From assembly GCA_034231615.1 (NCBI GenBank), contig CM067298.1:230020-294019 (forward strand): a stretch of 64,000 nucleotides of DNA, written 5' to 3'. Positions within the stretch are counted from its first letter, which is position 1; each line of letters starts with the position of its first letter. The notes beneath the pieces were generated by a model, which worked only from the letters and a program-made list of their open reading frames with translations, searched no databases and was not told the origin of the DNA. This stretch comes from Meghimatium bilineatum (Eukaryota > Mollusca > Gastropoda > Stylommatophora > Philomycidae). This document shows positions 59,801 to 64,000 of this stretch, piece after piece. A program made the position numbers and the translations under genes.

Positions 59801-62800
59801 GATCTACCAACAGTCTGATCTAACAACAATCTGATCTACCAACAGTCTGATCTAACAACAATCTGATCTACCAACAGTCTGATCTAACAACAATCTGATC
59901 TACCAACAGTCTGATCTAACAACAGTCTGATCTAACAACAGTATGATCTACCAACAGTCTGATCTAACAGAAGTCTGATCTAACAACAACCTCACCTAAC
60001 AACAATCTCATCTATCAACTGTCTGATCTAACAACAATCTGATCTAACAACTGTCTGATCTAACAACAACCTCACCTAACAACAGTCTGATCTAACAACA
60101 ATCTCATCTATCAACTGTCTGATCTAACAACAATCTTATCTAACAACTGTCTGATCTAACAACAATCTGATCTAACAACTGTCTGATCTAACAACTGTCT
60201 GATCTAACAACAATCTGATCTAACAACAGTCTGATCTAACATTATTCTGATATAACAACAATAAGATCTACCAACAGTCTGATCTAACAACAATCTGATC
60301 TACCAACAGTCTGATCTAACAACAATCTGATCTACCAACAGTCTGATCTAACAACAATCTGATCTAACAACAATCTGATCTAACAACAATCTGATCTACC
60401 AACAGTCTGATCTAACAACAATCTGATCTAACAACATTCTGATATAACAACAATAAGATCTACCAACAGTCTGATCTAACAACAATCTGATCTACCAACA
60501 GTCTGATCTAACAACAATCTGATCTACCAACAGTCTGATCTAACAACAATCTGATCTAACAACAATCTGATCTAACAACAATCTGATCTAACAAGAATCT
60601 GATCTACCAACAGTCTGATCTAACAACAATCTGATCTACCAACAGTCTGATCTAACAACAATCTGATCTACCATCAGTCTGATCTAACAACAATCTGATC
60701 TACCAACAGTCTGATCTAACAACAATCTGATCTACCAACAGTCTGATCTAACAACAGTCAGATCTAACAACAGTATGATCTACCAACAGTCTGATCTAAC
60801 AAAAGTCTGATCTACCAACAGTCTGATCTAACAACAGTCTGATCTACCAACAGTCTGATCTAACAACATTCTGATATAACAACAATAAGATCTACCAACA
60901 GTCTGATCTAACAACAGTTTGATCTACCAACAGTCTGATCTAACAACAATCTGATCTAACAACTGTCTGATCTAACAACAATCTGATCTAACAAATGTCT
61001 GATCTAACAACAATCTGATCTAACAACAGTCTGATCTAACAACAATCTGATCTAACAACAGTCTGATCTAACAACAATCTGATCTAACAACTGTCTGATC
61101 TAACAACAATCTGATCTAACAACTGTCTAATCTAACAACAATCTGATCTAACAACTGTCTGATCTAACAACAATCTGATCTAACAACTGTCTGATCTAAC
61201 AACAATCTGATCTAATAACTGTCTGATCTAACAACAATCTGATCTAACAACTGTCTAATCTAACAACAATCTGATCTAACAACAGTCTGATCTAACAACA
61301 ATCTGATCTAACAACTGCCTGATCTAACAACAATCTGATCTAACAACTGTCTGATCTAACAACTGTCTGATCTAACAACAATCTGATCTAACAACAATAA
61401 GATCTACCAATCGTCTGATCTAACAACAATCTGATCTACCAACAGTCTGATCTAACATCAGTCTGATCTACCAACAGTCTGATCTAACAACATTCTGATA
61501 TAAAAAAAATAAGATCTACCAACAGTCTGATCTAACAACAATCAGATCTAACAACAATAAGATCTAACGACAGTCTGATCTAACAACAATCTGATCTACC
61601 AACAGTCTGATCTAACAACAGTCTGATCTAACAACAATCTGATCTAACAACATTCTGATATAACAACAATAAGATCTACCAACAGTCTGATCTAACACCA
61701 ATCTGATCTAACAACAATAAGATCTACCAACAGTCTGATCTAACAACATTCTGATATAACAACAATAAGATCTACCAACAATCTGATCTACCAACAGTCT
61801 GATCTAACAACAGTCTTATCTAACAACATTATGATATAACAACAATAAGATATAACAACAATCTGATCTACCAACAGTCTGATCTAATAGCAGTCTGATC
61901 TAACAACAATTTGATCTAACAACATTCTTATATAACAACAATAAGATCTATCAACAGTCTGATCTAACAACAGTTTGATCTACCAACAATCTGATCTAAC
62001 AACAGTCTGATCTACCAACAGTCTGATCTAACAACAGTCTGATCTACCAACAGTCTGATCTAACAACATTCTGATATAACAACAATAAGATCTACCAACA
62101 GTCTGATCTAACAACAGTTTGATATAACAACAATCTGATCTACCAACAATCTGATCTACCAACAGTCTGATCTAACAACTATCTATTCTAACAACAATCT
62201 GATCTAACAATAGTCTGATCTAACAACAACCTCACCTAACAACAGTCTGATCTAACAACAGTCTGATCCAACAACAAGCTCACCTAACAACAGCCTGATC
62301 TAACAACAACCTCACCTACCAACAGTCTGATCTAACAACATTCTGATCTAACAACAATAAGATCTAACAACTGTCTGATCTAGCAACAATCTGATCTAAC
62401 AACAATCTGATCTAACAACTGTCTGATCTAACAACAGTCTGATCTAACAACTGTCTGATCTAACAACAATCTGATCTAACAACTGTCTGATCTAACAACA
62501 ACCTCACCTAACAACAGTCTGATCTAACAACAATCTCATCTATCAACTGTCTGATCTAACAACAATCTTATCTAACAACTGTCTGATCTAACAACAATCT
62601 GATCTAACAACTGTCTGATCTAACAACTGTCTGATCTAACAACAATCTGATCTAACAACAGTCTGATCTAACATTATTCTGATATAACAACAATAAGATC
62701 TACCAACAGTCTGATCTAACAACAATCTGATCTACCAACAGTCTGATCTAACAACAATATGATCTACCAACAGTCTGATCTAACAACAATCTGATCTAAC

Positions 62801-64000
62801 AACAATCTGATCTAACAACAATCTGATCTACCAACAGTCTGATCTAACAACAATCTGATCTAACAACATTCTGATATAACAACAATAAGATCTACCAACA
62901 GTCTGATCTAACAACAATCTGATCTACCAACAGTCTGATCTAACAACAATCTGATCTACCAACAGTCTGATCTAACAACAATCTGATCTAACAACAATCT
63001 GATCTAACAACAATCTGATCTAACAACAATCTGATCTACCAACAGTCTGATCTAACAACAATCTGATCTACCAACAGTCTGATCTAACAACAATCTGATC
63101 TACCAACAGTCTGATCTAACAACAATCTGATCTACCAACAGTCTGATCTAACAACAATCTGATCTACCAACAGTCTGATCTAACAACAGTCTGATCTAAC
63201 AACAGTATGATCTACCAACAGTCTGATCTAACAGAAGTCTGATCTACCAACAGTCTGATCTAACAACAGTCTGATCTACCAACAGTCTGATCTAACAACA
63301 TTCTGATATAACAACAATAAGATCTACCAACAGTCTGATCTAACAACAGTTTGATCTACCAACAGTCTGATCTAACAACAATCTGATCTAACAACTGTCT
63401 GATCTAACAACAATCTGATCTAACAAATGTCTGATCTAACAACAATCTGATCTAACAACAGTCTGATCTAACAACAATCTGATCTAACAACAGTCTGATC
63501 TAACAACAATCTGATCTAACAACTGTCTGATCTAACAACAATCTGATCTAACAACTGTCTGATCTAACAACAATCTGATCTAACAACTGTCTGATCTAAC
63601 AACAATCTGATCTAACAACTGTCTGATCTAACAACAATCTGATCTAACAACTATCTGATCTAACAACAATCTGATCTAACAACTGTCTAATCTAACAACA
63701 ATCTGATCTAACAACAGTCTGATCTAACAACAATCTGATCTAACAACTGACTGATCTAACAACAATCTGATCTAACAACTGTCTGATCTAACAACTGTCT
63801 GATCTAACAACAATCTGATCTAACAACAATAAGATCTACCAATCGTCTGATCTAACAACAATCTGATCTACCAACAGTCTGATCTAACATCAGTCTGATC
63901 TACCAACAGTCTGATCTAACAACATTCTGATATAACAAAAATAAGATCTACCAACAGTCTGATCTAACAACAATCAGATCTAACAACAATAAGATCTAAC
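38822..64000. repeat. Giant satellite array, 16 bp unit, about 1,570 copies
   Basis: The array fills the rest of the window and runs off its edge. The consensus is agtctgatctaacaac. Common variants have aa, tg or tt at the start, taccaac for taacaac, gatataacaac, ataagatctaccaac and acctcacctaacaac. Variants are arranged in long recurring blocks (see the higher-order feature). The plus strand is G-poor and nearly free of CpG. As 16 is not a multiple of three and the unit carries tga and taa (and tag on the other strand), all six frames close within about 50 bp. Coding is excluded. It begins abruptly against an RTE scrap. Confidence 0.98.
44133..62284. repeat. Higher-order repeats of about 1.6-3.1 kb within the satellite
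   Basis: A rare block containing agctcacctaacaacagcct recurs at 44,133, 45,781, 48,549, 51,669, 54,485 and 62,277. Spacings are 1,648, 2,768, 3,120, 2,816 and 7,792 bp, every one an exact multiple of 16. A second marker, ctatctattc, at 38,963, 39,027, 40,131, 43,971, 45,683 and 48,451 gives spacings that are also exact multiples of 16. Long blocks around these markers repeat in the same order, showing recent multi-kilobase duplication. Confidence 0.85.

Noticed and set aside
38822-64000. CRISPR-like or telomere/centromere repeat identity
   Set aside because: Units are contiguous with no unique spacers, so it is not CRISPR; the unit is not a TTAGGG-type telomere repeat. A centromeric role is possible but nothing in the sequence shows it.

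Overview
This window looks like intergenic and intronic DNA from an animal nuclear genome. It is AT-rich and built almost entirely of retrotransposon fragments and tandem repeats. There are no operons, ribosome-binding sites or densely packed genes. The transposon mix is RTE/BovB-type LINEs, LINEs carrying an RNase H domain, and Penelope-like elements with a GIY-YIG endonuclease. Together with a split immunoglobulin-domain exon pair, this suggests a protostome invertebrate, perhaps a mollusc. That placement is an inference from element content, not a diagnosis.

Layout. Positions 1-5,335 hold four minisatellites (33, 40, 34 and 51 bp units), a 154 bp retroposed insert and a foldback element of three tRNA-promoter-like units bounded by a 12 bp direct repeat. 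Positions 5,470-10,900 hold an RNase H-bearing LINE broken by a 5'-truncated RTE element (9 bp target-site duplication) and by a second, inverted RTE fragment. Positions 10,900-19,160 hold more minisatellites (25, 30, 39-42 and 26 bp units), several of them interrupted by retroposons. Positions 19,165-23,250 hold RTE fragments, a decayed Penelope-like element and an AT microsatellite. Positions 23,440-25,560 hold short arrays and a truncated LINE tail.

The only host gene I can support is on the minus strand. Two exons (38,233-38,128 and 25,787-25,603) have consensus splice sites and compatible phases, and together encode one complete Ig domain interrupted by a 12,340 bp intron. That intron contains an RTE copy, an RNase H LINE, several minisatellites and a Penelope-like element (34,619-37,450, minus) whose 943-codon frame is uninterrupted from an N-terminal region through the reverse transcriptase to the GIY-YIG endonuclease. 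It is the only transposon here that looks potentially intact.

From 38,822 to the end of the window is one satellite array of about 25 kb, made of roughly 1,570 copies of a 16 bp unit. It carries multi-kilobase higher-order duplications whose spacings are exact multiples of 16. The array has no coding capacity. Overall the window shows a host intron and its flanks expanded by repeated cycles of tandem amplification and retrotransposon insertion; arrays were often present first and served as landing sites.
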